This document shows, piece by piece, positions 1 to 11,175 of a stretch of DNA of 64,000 nucleotides. The DNA comes from Grifola frondosa (Eukaryota; Basidiomycota; Agaricomycetes; Polyporales; Grifolaceae). The notes under the pieces are model-generated. The model was not told the DNA's origin and ran no database searches. It worked only from the letters and a program-made list of their open reading frames with translations. The position numbers and the translations under genes were made by a program. Location: assembly GCA_001683735.1 (NCBI GenBank), contig LUGG01000022.1:124001-188000 (forward strand). The letters run 5' to 3'. Each line of letters opens with the position of its first letter. Position 1 is the first letter of the stretch.

Positions 1-211
1 TTCATCTTCTCCCACAGGCGCGGCGCTCTATTGAGACCGACGCCGTGCCCGACCATGCTTCTTGTTCTAACTACAACGTTCATACGATGATCGGAAATCA
101 GAGCGGGTCGCAGAGACTCAATCCAGCCCGTTATCCAACTTCTCGGTTGCACGGAAACTTCTTTATCATTACAAATACTCCAAGACACATTACAACTAAG
201 GTTCACAGTCC

Positions 212-2149
212 TTACGCCTTGACGAAGAGATCCGTGAACTTGTCCACGGGCATTTTAGAGAGGGACGCCGGGTCGTTGACCGCGTCCAAAATCCTAGTGA
301 GCGCGAGTCGGCGTCAGCAACCGCCCACACTTCGAAACAAAGAGCAAGCACTCACTTCTTTTGCTGCGCTGCGTCGAAGTGAGGGCCGATATGGTTCTTG
401 AACTTCTGGAGGAGCAGAGGCGTGCCCTCTCTGCGTCTGCGCTTGTGGCCGACGGGGTACTCAACTTCAACCTCGTCGAGCACGGTGCCGTCGTTGAGCT
501 CGACGAGCAGCGCGTTCGAGATGGAACGCTTCGCGGGGTCGTGGTAGTCGACGCTGTACACCTTGTCCTCCACGCAGTTGATCTTGGCGCGCAGCGCGTC
601 GATGCGCGGGTCCTTCGCGGACGCATCAGTGTACGACTCGGACGTGAGCTCGCCGAAGATGAGCGGGTACGCGACCATGTAGTTGATGTCGTGGCTGCAG
701 GCAGGTGAGCACGCGTCGCGGAGAACATGCACTAGAGGAGATACTCACTCGCGATCGGCGAAGTTGTCGAGCGGGCCCTTCTTGTTGATGATCCTCATGG
801 CCGCCTCTTGGGTGCGGATCTGGATGCTCTTGATGTCATCGCTGGTCTTGCCCAAGGACTTGAGCTTGGCGTGGACGATGTGTGCGGCCTCAACGGCGGT
901 CTGCGCGTGGAATTCGGCAGGGTAGGAGATCTTGAAGAGGACGTTCTCCATGATGTAAGAGCTATAAGGCATCTGGAACTCGAACGGCTTGCCCTATGGA
1001 AATATTTTGTTACTGAGCCATGAGCGAGCAGAAAAAGTGAGCAAATACCTTGAAGAGGACATCGTAGAAGCCCCAGGTCTTCGCAGTGAGGACGGAAGGC
1101 ATACCTTCTCGCCCTTCTTGACAAGAAGCGCGAGGTTGACAGCGCGAGAGCAAGCATCACCAGCAGCCCAAGACTTGCGAGAGCCGGTGTTCGGTGCATG
1201 ACGGTAAGTGCGCAGCGACTGACCATCAGCCCATGCTTGCGAGATCGCATCGATGGTCTGTGCGCGGTCAAGACCACTAGCGGGACAACGACATTGACAT
1301 GAGAGCTGTGAACACGTAAAGATTGAGAAACTGCACTGACAGAAGCTTAGACACGACGGCGGTGCTTGCAACCTTGACAAGGACGACGTGGTCCAAACCG
1401 ACACGGTTAAACGAGTTCAAGAGAGCAAGGCCGCCCTGAATCTCGTGCGCCTTGATCATCCCCTCGAGGATGTCGTGGACGGTCAGGGGCTGGCCCTTGC
1501 GGGCGAGGTGATCGGCCACAGCCAGGATAGCGCCGAGGTTATCAGAGGGATGACCCCACTCAGCAGCGAGGAAGCAGTCGTTGAAGTCCAACCATCTGAT
1601 CTGGGTGCCAATGTTGAACGCGCCGCGGATGGGGTCGAGCTGATAGTTGGTCCCAGGAACCTTCGTGCCTACGCGCCGGAGATATCAAGATGAATACCGA
1701 TTCGCGAAGGAGAGAACGCGTGACATACCGTTAGGGACAATGGTACCCTCCACAACAGGCCCCAGAAGCTGCGCGCATGCGGGAAACCTGAGCGCCTCGA
1801 GACCACAGCCAATGGTGTCAATCAAGCAAAGTCGTGCGGTCTCATAAGCCACGCTGGACTCGATCTTGTAGCTGTGGACGTAGTCTGCAATATCCTGAAG
1901 GACTTGGTCGGGCTCTGGACGGACAGCAGACTCGGCCTGGCTGGACATGGTGCGCGTAGCAGAGACGGTTTTGAGCACGGACGGCGTGAAAGAGGACCGC
2001 TGAATCAATGAAGATCTAGCGATAGAAGAGATAGAAGCGGTCTGGAAACGAGACAAAGTCGCCCTGGTGCGAAGAGTCTGAGGGAGAGAACGACGAGCGG
2101 TCGACAACATTGGCACGAGTGCAGGCGCGATGGCGAACGGTGTAGACAA
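212..2149 (-). CDS. prpD: 2-methylcitrate dehydratase (MmgE/PrpD family)
   Basis: This gene encodes a dehydratase of the MmgE/PrpD family, which converts 2-methylcitrate to 2-methyl-cis-aconitate in the methylcitrate cycle that clears propionyl-CoA. The first ~70 residues are rich in Ser, Arg and Thr and lack acidic residues, as expected for a mitochondrial presequence. The mature part then opens with [16 protein letters not shown]. Conserved blocks follow across about seven exons: [31 protein letters not shown], a [16 protein letters not shown] segment and [13 protein letters not shown]. The final exon is joined through a short intron after the residues AAQQKK and ends LFVKA-stop at 212-214, so the protein is longer than a reading that stops at 352. 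Reading is clean with no frameshift. It is divergently arranged with the SNAPC3-like gene. Family assignment is strong; the precise substrate (2-methylcitrate versus related acids) is inferred. Confidence 0.9.
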
Positions 2150-2245
2150 AGTTGCAGCCTCCTTTCTTATGCTGCTACTGCATAGTACCGGTATTCGATC
2201 GGAATCTAGGCGTCGTCCGACTCACTCCGAAAAATCCTCCTCATA

Positions 2246-2284
2246 CCCCACGGGGCCCCAACAGTGGACGCACGCCAAGTGGGG
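2246..2284. promoter_or_regulatory. Candidate CreA/Cre1 sites in the prpD-SNAPC3 intergenic region
   Basis: The 288-bp divergent promoter holds CCCCAC at 2246-2251 and GTGGGG at 2279-2284. Both match the fungal carbon-catabolite repressor consensus SYGGRG and face each other 28 bp apart. They lie about 100-130 bp upstream of the methylcitrate dehydratase start, a plausible place for carbon-source control. Six-base matches are common, so this is only a candidate. Confidence 0.3.
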
Positions 2285-2437
2285 GGACTGCGGCTCAATA
2301 AAATAGCAGTGTTTTGGAGCTTCAGGCTGCTTCAGGCGAGCCTCAGCTTCGGATGATCGCGACGCGTCGCGCGCAGGTCGTCACATCGTTCTTCATCTAC
2401 ACCACCATCTGCTATCAGCCACTACCCCCCTCAAGCA

Positions 2438-4143
2438 ATGGCACTGAATCTAGGCCAGGGACAGGCACATGAGGCCTATTTTGGCCCCCTTCGGAACTCG
2501 TCGACGTAGCGAAATTCGTTCAGTCTGCATCGGAAGTCGAGCAGGGCTCCAGCGAACATCCGCCGCTCAAATGTTTTTCAACCTCGTCTCTCGCTCTACC
2601 AGAGCCTGTCAGAGAAGCATGGGCGAATCTACATCTGCTGAGAAGGATGCAGTGGCAGCGGAATGCTCGTGCGTGTTTCACCATTTGTTATGTTAGAGTG
2701 CCGGGAGAGTTTGCGTCCTCTATCCAAGTGAATAATGTCGCCTGCAGCTTTTGCAGTAACACTATACTTCTTATCCTGTCTACTTTGTCTTCGAGACGCG
2801 ATCTACTCAATGACCTCGCATGGATCAGCATGTCTTTCCTCTATTGAACTCGGTATTGGCTCTTGGTTCTGTACTGACACACAGTTACCTAGGACAGTGT
2901 CGATGACTTGAAGAGCTCTCTTCATAATGTCATAGATAACCCAAGACTCATGGCTCATGTATCAAAGACCCATGAAGCAACCATCCACTCAATATTCGAG
3001 AGCGCGGATCCGTCAAACAGGAGAAAAAGACGACGGATGACGGTGGCGGAGCCCGCAGAGGAGCACGCTGAAGTCACTGCTCTGCGACTGAAACATGAGC
3101 AGATTGAGCTCAAATGTTGGCCGTAGGTGTCGTCCCCTTTACGTGAATGGTCCCAGGTGCAATAATTTATTTCGCAGTTTAACGATACATGCCGCGTCCT
3201 TCATCCGACCTGCAAAACAATCAGATCACAACACCGTTATCAAAACTGTACGTCTGCCTTATCGTAAATTTACTTCCTAGCTCATTCATTCCTGAGTAGA
3301 AGAAGCTGGCAATGGGAACTGCTTCTATTGAAACCAACCAGGCGCTCCTATTCGTCACCGTCTACAACAAACTCTCATATGGCCACCGCCTGCTATCCCG
3401 GTCGTCGCAACACGTAATGTTATCATCGCAGACGCTCGGCGACTTCTTCGAAGCCATTCCTTGCGTTTTTAATGAGGTCCCTCAGGAGCGCGTGGACACT
3501 AGCGGCAAGGTCACTGGATACGAAGATGCCATGCACGAGGGTAGCACGGGTTGTGTCCTTTGCATAGAAAATGTGCTTTATGGGGATAGTCAGAGCGAAG
3601 AAGATTACGCTGAGTATGATGAATTACCCTTCTCATCGTTCGTTGCACTTATACATTTTATTGCACAGGAAACTCACGAAAGTTATCAATGAGATTCCAG
3701 AAGGCAAACGTCCAGATGTGAACAAGGGCACCCCCATGCACGAGACAACGTTCTCGTCCCTCTCACTTCGACTGCATAAACCATATTGGCTGCTCCACGC
3801 AGGCAACTGTGAGCATTTTTTCGTAATAGATGCCATCCGGTAAGCGTATTGTTCTATATACTCTATTCTTTCTAATAACCTTATCGCGCGCAGGTTGTAT
3901 CATCCTAGTGACCCATCGCCTGCGGATTACCCTCTGACTACGCAAATCACCCCACCGCTCCTCGACACATGCAGAGTCTGTAACAGGGCACCTGCTGTGT
4001 ATTCTATTGTTGGCGACATCAGATTCGGAGAGAGTCCATTTGTGATTTGCATACCATGCTGGAGATGGATGGGAAAGCCGAAAGAAGGGGAGCAGGTCCT
4101 CGTTGTGCCGTTGCCCAAGTATGAGCTTGGGTGGGCCGGTTAA
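2438..4143 (+). CDS. SNAPC3: snRNA-activating protein complex subunit 3 (SNAPC3/SNAP50 family)
   Basis: This is a SNAP50-type protein, the DNA-contacting subunit of the complex that recruits RNA polymerase II/III to snRNA promoters. The diagnostic C-terminal half is clear. It contains QHVMLSSQTLGDFFEAIPC, then a segment with LHAGNCEHFFVIDAIR, then the Cys-rich end with CRVCNRAPAVYSI and ICIPCW, which matches the zinc-binding fold of this family. Introns near 3620-3672 and 3841-3894 are typical short GT-AG introns. The N-terminal part (ATG at 2438, ...HEAYFGP) breaks frame at a run of five C at 2485-2489; one more C would give a continuous reading into SELVDVAKFVQSASEV. The exon structure between 2665 and 2890 could not be resolved. 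Identity is strong from the C-terminus; the start and the 5' exons are approximate. Confidence 0.8.
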
Positions 4144-4379
4144 AAGAACTGCAGTAGGCTCCAATTGTTGCGGCCGCTTGTTCAGTAGATATAGTTTACG
4201 AGATTCGTGTCATTCGTGCGACGTGCTTCGCTGACTGGTGATGAGTCGCGACGCGCTACTGAGGTCACGTGCGTCTCGCGTCCGAAGTGCCACCGTCTGT
4301 TGCACTTGGGTCGACACCACATCCTCAACTTGCGGTATAGCGATTGCTATCCTTCTAAGCTCAGCTTTGAAGAGTTTGA

Positions 4380-5923
4380 ATGGATAAAGCTTCACACCTT
4401 AGTGTCATCGTCGACTTGTCTCCCACTCAATGGCATCTCTGTTCTCAGGCTACGAATGCACATCCACTTTCACTCCAGACGTTCCTCTCTCAGCTTCTTG
4501 CGTTTCTGAATGCTCATATTGCCTGCAAAGATGAGAACACACTTGCTGTGTTTGGTGCATTACCCGGGACGAGGTCAGTCTTCGCGGCCCTCTCACCACG
4601 TCCGTCTATTCCGGTCTTCCTGGCGAATGTACAGAAACATGTTCTGAAATGCGTGAATGCTACTGTCAAGTGTGATGCTATACTCCTCTACGGGGAGAAA
4701 GTAGACAAAGACCTGGGAAACACGGACGCAAATACATATCGCCCTTTCAAAATTCTTGATTCTACCATTGTGAAGTCTATGCTCGACCATGTGGAGTCCT
4801 ACGGCGAAGCACAAGACGAGGGTGTGTTCCCCTTTTACCCACTTCTGAAACACCCTGTAACGCTATACTCTCAGCTCCCATCGGATTGGTGGGATGCCTG
4901 ACGAAATCCCTTTGCTGTGAGTCACCACTATCACTTCCGAGGAACGGATTCGTGTTGACTAAGTAGCCAGATATCAACCGCACAACTGTGCACTCAGCGG
5001 CATTAGCTTCCAATACGGAAGAGCCGACAGTGCTGGTAGATCCACGGATACTCGTACTGTCCGTTTCACCCGACCAATCATCAACCTATATTCCGATAAT
5101 GAACTCAATATTCTCTGCACAAAAACTCGTATGTTCCTAGCGTCTTCTCGTCAAGCCCCTCTCTGCTGATATCGTCGCTACAGAAAGTCACGATAGACAT
5201 ATGCAAGATTTATGGTCCCGATAATGTTTTCCTCCAACAGGCAGCTCATCTTACTGGAGGATCATACATACACATAGAAAGGCCGGAGGCCTTACTCCAA
5301 TACATGATGGTGAGTGAGAGCCACATCAAACGACAATTCCATCCGGTAATCCTCGTTCCTCTGCAGATGTCCTTTCTACCTCCTCTAGGCATCCGCCAAC
5401 TCCTATCCGTACCCACACAAGACAGAATAGACTTCCGAGCGGCCTGTTTCTGTCATAAAAATATAGTTGAAATTGGCTTTGTCTGTTCAGTATGTTTATC
5501 GAGTGAGCTTGGTTATTGTATTCGCAAAATAATCTCTGACACGAAATTCAACAAAAGTCTTCTGCCAACCGGTACCAGTCTGCTCCACATGTCGGTGAGT
5601 CCGGTCTTATCATATATCTATTTCCTATTTTCCCCGGCGTCACGCCTCCATATATCCACCTTATTCCTTAGTCAAGTTCCGACATCTCTGGAACTTTACG
5701 TGGATTATCACCACCGCCTTCAATTCAATCTTCGTGACTGACTATTCCTTGTGTGTCTAGTACCAAATTTCCCATCAAAACACTCCAGCGTCTCAATGCC
5801 TCCAGGCCCATTACTCTGCCGCCGTCGACGACCAACGTTGCACACCCACCTCCGCGTGTGCCCAGCGCAGCATTGGGCGGTCAGAATGGGACAGGGCCTC
5901 CTCGGAATGGCACGGTGCAGTGA
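4380..5923 (+). CDS. TFB4: TFIIH core subunit Tfb4 (p34)
   Basis: Tfb4 is the von Willebrand-A-like p34 subunit of TFIIH, acting in transcription initiation and nucleotide excision repair. The N-terminus (SHLSVIVDLSPTQWHL, then LLAFLNAHIACKDENTLAVF) matches the vWA fold. After spliced exons, LTKSLCYINR, PIMNSIFSAQ and FLQQAAHLTGGSY follow in the family order. The C-terminus carries a zinc-binding module with DFRAACFCHKNIVEIGFVC, SVCLSIFC and PVCSTCR, then TKFPIKTLQRL. Introns are about 50-60 bp with GT-AG ends (for example 4822-4877). One exon of only about 40 bp, around 5569-5608, supplies part of the zinc ligands. A Pro-rich tail ends at 5921-5923. All exons join in frame without forced shifts, in contrast to the flanking genes. 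The same-strand neighbour SNAPC3 ends 236 bp upstream. Confidence 0.93.
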
Positions 5924-6318
5924 CCTTCTTTTTTGTATTTGTATCTCAGCCGTCGTATCGTGATCAGCAGAGCACATAAATGATTTAGTGACCCTTACCC
6001 TCAAGAATGGTACCGAGACGAAGCTTCCCTGTGAATTTAGGGAGAAGGAAGCCCCAATGGGGAAAATCGTACTCAGGCGAAGTCATTCAAATTTCGCGGT
6101 GCTTCCACGGTTCTCATTGACGCGGCCAGCGAAGATCTCGATTGGGTGTACATCATCACGATCATAAGTAATGTACCCGCATGCGATTGACATTTGCCGA
6201 GAAGCACCGGCTACTGATTGTCACATCGCTTCAGTTCGAGCGCCCGATGTGGGGATGGGTTACATGGGCACGCTAAAATGCGCTCGGAGACAGAGCTTAG
6301 GCTGACGATATGCTCTGG
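5924..6318. other. Convergent intergenic region
   Basis: This is the space between the converging Tfb4 and taspase-like genes. It carries only presumed 3' untranslated sequence. No ORF with family resemblance, RNA gene or clear repeat was seen. Confidence 0.5.
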
Positions 6319-8018
6319 TCAGAGGAAGGGGCGTGATAAAAAATGGAACATTCCCTGAAGTATGGTGGGTACGACGTAAGATGACCGTCTCGATCCAGCA
6401 AGTGTTAGTAGAAATCCTCGGTCAAGGGTATACCAAAATACCTGTGGTTTTGGATCCAGAGAGGATGCGTAAGCAACCGCCATGCTCTCGGTGGTGAACG
6501 CACACCATAGACGAGCTAAAGGGCGCGACGTGAGCACCAGTTTGTTTGAGAACGGCAGCATAGATAGTAGTGGAGGACTCACGTTCGGAGCTGTCTGGAG
6601 AGTCGGATTCTTCTAGTAATACGAGCACTCCAGCTTGAGGGGGACCATCGGAATGGGTGCGACAAACTCTGCAAAGACTAAATGAAGCTTGTCGAGCATG
6701 CGTGAAGGTGCATTTTGCGCACTGATGAGGTGTTCTCGAAGGACACGGTCAAGGGTCTCATGAGTATCGTTTTCAGGTTCTGTTCCAGCTAATGCATCAC
6801 AAAGGTCTTTGCGAGCATCGCTCTCATGATGTGCTCTCCTGCGCCTATAACGGAATGGAGCAACAGCGGACAGCAGGAGTGAACTTGACGAACCAGAAAC
6901 ACTACAAGCGACACTCCCTGACGACCATGTAATCGAGAGGCCCAGCAGCCAGCACCGTAGACTGCCGCCTACATCACACACATAACAGAATAGTTACATA
7001 TTTGCTAACAGGGCGAAAGAGAGTGCTCACTTGCCCAACTCTCCCAGCATGTTTGAGGAGTAAACCACCGCTGAGAATCAGCAATGTCACGAAACGGTGA
7101 CAACTCGGTAAGGATTGATGACGCTACCTGGATACTCCCGCCGCTACTTCGCCTTCTGTGTTGAAGGCAATCGCGCAACCGTATCCTGCTTATTGTACAT
7201 ACCGTCGGTGTTCTTACCTGGAAGCAGACGAGTGTCAAATTTGGCTCCCGCTTCCGCCCCGGAATAGGCTGGCCGACAGAAGTATCAAGGGCAGCTTTCC
7301 ATTTTAACCATTCTTCCTTGGCTCGGACGGTGATAAGCGATTCTGAAGGAACCGTCTCTATATCGCGGGCCTTGCGAATTCCTGTGCACCGTTAGAAACA
7401 AGGACCTTGGATAAACATGAGCGAAGCAGACCGAATGAGAATATTCCAGTTGCATACAAGGGGGGTATACGGCCAAAGGATCTTGTGTGCGAGAATATTG
7501 TAAGACGCTGCATGCAGCTTTTATGGGGTTCTTAATGCCTAGAAACAAAGTGCCTTAACTACGCTTGCTAGCTATCATTAACATGTCACAAACCTGATAG
7601 CGCGCCCACAGCTCCGAAATCCCCTGTGAGCCCATCCATGACAGAAGCATCACATTCAACGTTCCATCAAATGTAAGATTCGATCCATATCCTAATCAGT
7701 GCATAATATATGCACGAATCCATTAAATATATCAAGCACACGAACCAGCATTCAAGCATTCTTCATCTTCCAAAATAGAGATAGCTTGTTCTACGGCACT
7801 GAGGGCAGGAACACGTTGTTCAAGTGATATCATGCTCTGTCTGCAAGCACTGTAACAACGGTTCAGTATACCAATTAACGGGCAGTTCCGACTAGAAGAC
7901 AGTTCCAAGAATAAGATACACACGACCTCAACGCTTTCTTTAACTCGTGGTCAAAAGAGGGAGAATGGTTTCCAGCGCCACCGTGAACTGCAACAAGGTA
8001 AAAAGATCTGTTTTCCAT
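6319..8018 (-). CDS. TASP1: Taspase-1-like threonine aspartase (N-terminal-nucleophile hydrolase, asparaginase-2 fold)
   Basis: This protein belongs to the plant-type asparaginase/taspase family, which self-cleaves to expose a catalytic threonine. The start at 8018 gives LVAVHGGAGNHSPSF, the family N-terminus. Later exons read AVEQAISILEDEECLNAG, GYGSNLTFDGT and GIKNPIKAACSVL. The nucleophile region reads DTV followed by AAGVSSGGLLLKHAGRVG; the SSGG form is that of taspase 1, not ordinary asparaginase. YGAGCWAS and GAGEHIMRAMLAKT follow. The reading needs at least four single-base gaps, all satisfied by adding one base: near 7656 (T-T-C), 7370 (GGG), 7176 and 6804 (AAA). Exact exon joins and the C-terminus (taken as the stop at 6319) are therefore approximate. 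It is head-to-head with the RNase H2B gene, with 218 bp between starts. Human taspase 1 cleaves MLL and TFIIA; fungal targets are not known to me. Confidence 0.78.
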
Positions 8019-8163
8019 CCTCACAATAGATATTTAAAAGCCAGGTGGAGAAAAGAACAGTTCTGCAGCTGCGTTGTGAAGCGAAGTAAGGAGGTGCCAC
8101 AGTAACCAAATACGACCACTAACACCTCAGGTTGCCACAAACGCGACTTGAACGCGACTCGTG

Positions 8164-8169
8164 ACGCGT
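8164..8169. promoter_or_regulatory. MluI cell-cycle box (MBF-type site) upstream of RNase H2B
   Basis: A perfect ACGCGT lies 68 bp upstream of the RNase H2B start, and two further ACGCGA-like sequences lie within the preceding 30 bp. MBF drives G1/S expression of replication and repair genes in fungi, which fits RNase H2. Binding is inferred from sequence alone. Confidence 0.4.
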
Positions 8170-8236
8170 GTATCGCCTGCTCACGCTCATATTATTATCT
8201 TGGATAGCAAAGGATATCTAATAACAGCACCACGAT

Positions 8237-9626
8237 ATGGCAACTCATCTAGGAATTCTTCCAGCTGGTAAGTTATCCTCGTTGAAGGCAACCGTTTGTT
8301 TAATTTGAAGGCAGATATGTTCGACGACACACAGACGTGCTGCATACTCTTGCTGCGAGACTGAACGAAAGTTCTGGAGATATGTCATATCGGGATGGAT
8401 TGTGCTTCCTGAGACTGCCTCATCCGCGCACTGGTATGTCGCCTCATCATTGTACAACCTTCGCATCCTCAATGCGTTTCGTGCATTGCAGGTGTCCGTC
8501 GTTATTTCTTCCGATGAATTAGCACAAGAGAAGAAAACATTATACTAGAGTTCAGTCAATAGCCCCTCCCAATCAAAGGTCATGGTTCATGTCCGAGGGG
8601 AAGTTTTGGACGGTAAATGTTTTGCATTACTACTATACAAAGTGATATAACAGTTTAATTAGATGGCAAGCTTCTGATCATGACTCCTATTGATCCGCGT
8701 TTCTTTTGATTTCAATATTGCAATCTGTCCACCCTGTGAGGCCATTTGTTCATTAATATCGATATTCGACTAACAAATAGCATGACCACAGGCTGATGGC
8801 ACCCTGGAGTATTTCGTACCGCGGAAGACATATTAGAAGAAGCTGCCTCAGTTCACCATTCATTATCGGAGGCTAGTTTCAATGAGAGCTTGTCGCCCTT
8901 TCCTCCTGCAGATATGTCCACCTCTTGTCATTACCCTGCATAATATGCGCCATGAAACGAATTTGTGAAACCAAGGGTGAGCTTGTCGCTTGAACTGCTA
9001 ATCAATCTTTTGAACTTGATTAATCTTGTAGAAATTAGCGCAGATATCACTGTCTATCGCTATTCGCCGCAACAAGTTCTTGAGTATCTTCAAATGAAGG
9101 TTTCGCGTCTAGCAGAGCGGAGATGTTCGAAATGTCTCGTACTTTGATCCGCAATTTGACGAAAGATGGTCTCATGGACGATGGAAAGGAATCTCTGTTA
9201 GCAAGTGAGAACCATTTCCGGTCTCCAAGAGCCAAAGCACTGAATCACCCTCTTCACAGCCGGTCGATTGCGATCCGCTTGCGATCTCATATCACAATAC
9301 ATCCCTCAAGATGTCTACACTTCCCTTCTTTCATCCTATGAGTTCGTCGTCGTTTTCGAATGCAGTTGCTCTCATCAAACGACAATGCGTTTTATTGCAG
9401 CTTCACCGCGCTGGAGGCCTATCTCAAAGCCGCACAAGCTGAATTATTCAACCTCGCAGCCGCAGATATGAATAAAATGGAGGCAAAAGAGAGCGGTCAA
9501 AAGTCGGTGGATAACAAGAAACGTAAAGGCCAGCAAAAGCCATCTCAAGGCGTGGAGAAGCTCAAAAAGGCCAACATCAAAGGCATGGCAAAGATATCCA
9601 GTTTCTTTCAAAAACCAGGGAAGTAA
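8237..9626 (+). CDS. RNASEH2B: Ribonuclease H2 subunit B (Rnh202 family), frame broken at several sites
   Basis: RNase H2B is the non-catalytic subunit of the heterotrimer that removes ribonucleotides from DNA. Family blocks appear in order: MATHLGILPAG, CFLRLPHPRTG, APPNQRSWFMSEGEVL, DGKLLIMTPIDPRF, TAEDILEEAAS, ITVYRYSPQQVLEYLQMKV and TLIRNLTKDGLMDDGKE. The last exon ends MAKISSFFQKPGK, a C-terminal PCNA-interaction-like motif as in other RNase H2B proteins. Introns are short and GT-AG. At least six single-base frame breaks occur (about 8501, 8550, 8701, 8803, 8915 and 9117); each reads on if one base is supplied. Either the assembly lost bases at short runs or the gene is recently inactivated; retained splice sites and conserved blocks favour sequence error. 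Divergent with the taspase-like gene. Confidence 0.8.
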
Positions 9627-9833
9627 GGGAACCATGGAATGCGTTGTCCCTTATTACGTCCCTAATTTACCAGCATACCCGTGCTCTAGCATCTCTTGTG
9701 TATTACAGTGCGCGAAGCATTAAATAGGCAAATATGTAGGGCTCAATCCACGTGCCGCCAGGCCGTCCGGGCGAAAATTAGGAACGAAATAGGCCAAAAT
9801 ATGCGTAATTTAGAGATTTCAGATTTATTGGGG

Positions 9834-11000
9834 TTTGTTTCAATTTTTGGGCGAAAAAAAAAATTCTTCAGTAATCGATGTGTCCTCCTTAGTGTTGCCG
9901 TGAGGTGAGGTACCTCAAGGTTGAGATGCACCTCACCTCAACGGCATCTCGGCTTGTCACCTTGAGGTAACTTAAGGTGGCGTCAAGGTTACCTTGAGAT
10001 ACCGTGCTGCGGCGGTGAAAGGTTGGGCACGGTCACGAGCAGATACGAACGCGTCGCGTCGGTTTCGCGATTCATGTAATGAACGAGCACACTGTCTTTG
10101 TTCCCTCTAGAATAACTATCTGTCCAATAAAATTCTTGCTTCATAATCTTGTGCATCTGACATTGTCTCGACACCCCTCAAACCACCCGACTTTCTTGTA
10201 ACTGGTACCCAACAGGAGAGAGGTCCTCCCTACGGTTTCTGCACAACAAAATACAAGCGACTGGCATCTGAAACCCGTACTACGTGCATACATATATTGT
10301 GGTCAGAACGAACGCATATGGCATGGTTCCGGGATCACAGCAGCAGGACTTACTGCTGGTCCGTCGGACACGTCGCATCTGCCACCACCATCCCATGCTG
10401 CGCCTCCTTTTTATCATTAATTGTCCTGGGAGTGTTCTTACTTGCGAGACTGCAAGTCTTCCTCGTCGTGAATCTGCCTCGCCGGCCTCGGATTAGACTA
10501 ATCTATAAGCTTGTATAATTGTACATTACACCTCATCTACAATATGCCATTACTACTATTCATTCTATGTACATTAATAATTTTTCTATCAAGTATATGC
10601 TATGTACCGTAAGCCTGAAAGACTATCGGTAAATCCCGTTAGCATGCCGTGGTTTCGCCGAGACCTTGAGCTACCTCAAGTTACCTTGAGGTATAAACTC
10701 CGACACCTCAAGGTCAGCTCAACCTCACCTCACGGCAACACTAGTCTCTGGCTTTCTGAGCGTCTCGCTGGGGCCTGGCGGGATTTCTTGCGGGGGGCCC
10801 TGATTGCACGGCAAGCAGCTTTTGCAGCGAAGAAGTAAAAGTCACGCCGGAAAGTTGGCATGACAGTGGAGATTCTCGATGCCATTAAAGCTCAGGGACA
10901 GCACAGAATTACCCTGTATATATGTCATTGGCATTTTGTACCATTTCTGGGACTCCGATGGGCGAAAATGAATTTTTTTGACCTTTGTTTCAATTTTTGG
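9834..11000. repeat. 17-bp direct repeat flanking the first TIR element
   Basis: The sequence TTTGTTTCAATTTTTGG occurs at 9834-9850 and again at 10984-11000, in the same orientation, on either side of the 850-bp element. GGGCGAAAA also recurs at 9769, 9849 and 10960. The pairs may be remnants of an older repeat into which the element inserted; their spacing on the two sides differs, so they are not target-site duplications. Confidence 0.45.
9892..10741. mobile_element. Non-autonomous TIR DNA transposon (850 bp), TA-flanked
   Basis: The ends are perfect 20-bp inverted repeats: GTGTTGCCGTGAGGTGAGGT at 9892-9911 and its complement at 10722-10741. Each end is bordered by TA (9890-9891 and 10742-10743), which suggests a TA target duplication as in Tc1/mariner-like elements. 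Inside each end are clustered copies of the 10-bp palindrome-like unit ACCTTGAGGT or its complement ACCTCAAGGT. Left copies lie near 9912, 9959 and 9991; right copies near 10663, 10673, 10683 and 10705. Subterminal arrays like this usually bind transposase. No long ORF is present inside, so the element must rely on a transposase elsewhere. The superfamily is uncertain: TAGTG ends also recall hAT, but no 8-bp duplication is present. Confidence 0.8.
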
Positions 11001-11175
11001 AAGGACATAATTTTTTTTTTTTGAATTAATGAAAATTGTTCAGCAAGTATTCTTCTATGGTCCATTCCCTACTAATTACACTATTTTACGGGGGCTTCTA
11101 TTAAATTTTGAGGGAGGAGTAGCGATTGCGCGCGGCGGCTATCCGAGGTGTCGGTTTAGCGCTTCGCGCACTGTA

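Noticed and set aside
45..401. A plus-strand open frame at the left edge
   Set aside because: It overlaps the last exons of the methylcitrate dehydratase on the other strand and has no features of its own.
9882..10751. hAT assignment for the 850-bp element
   Set aside because: The TAGTG end recalls hAT, but the 8 bp on either side do not match each other, while TA is present at both borders.
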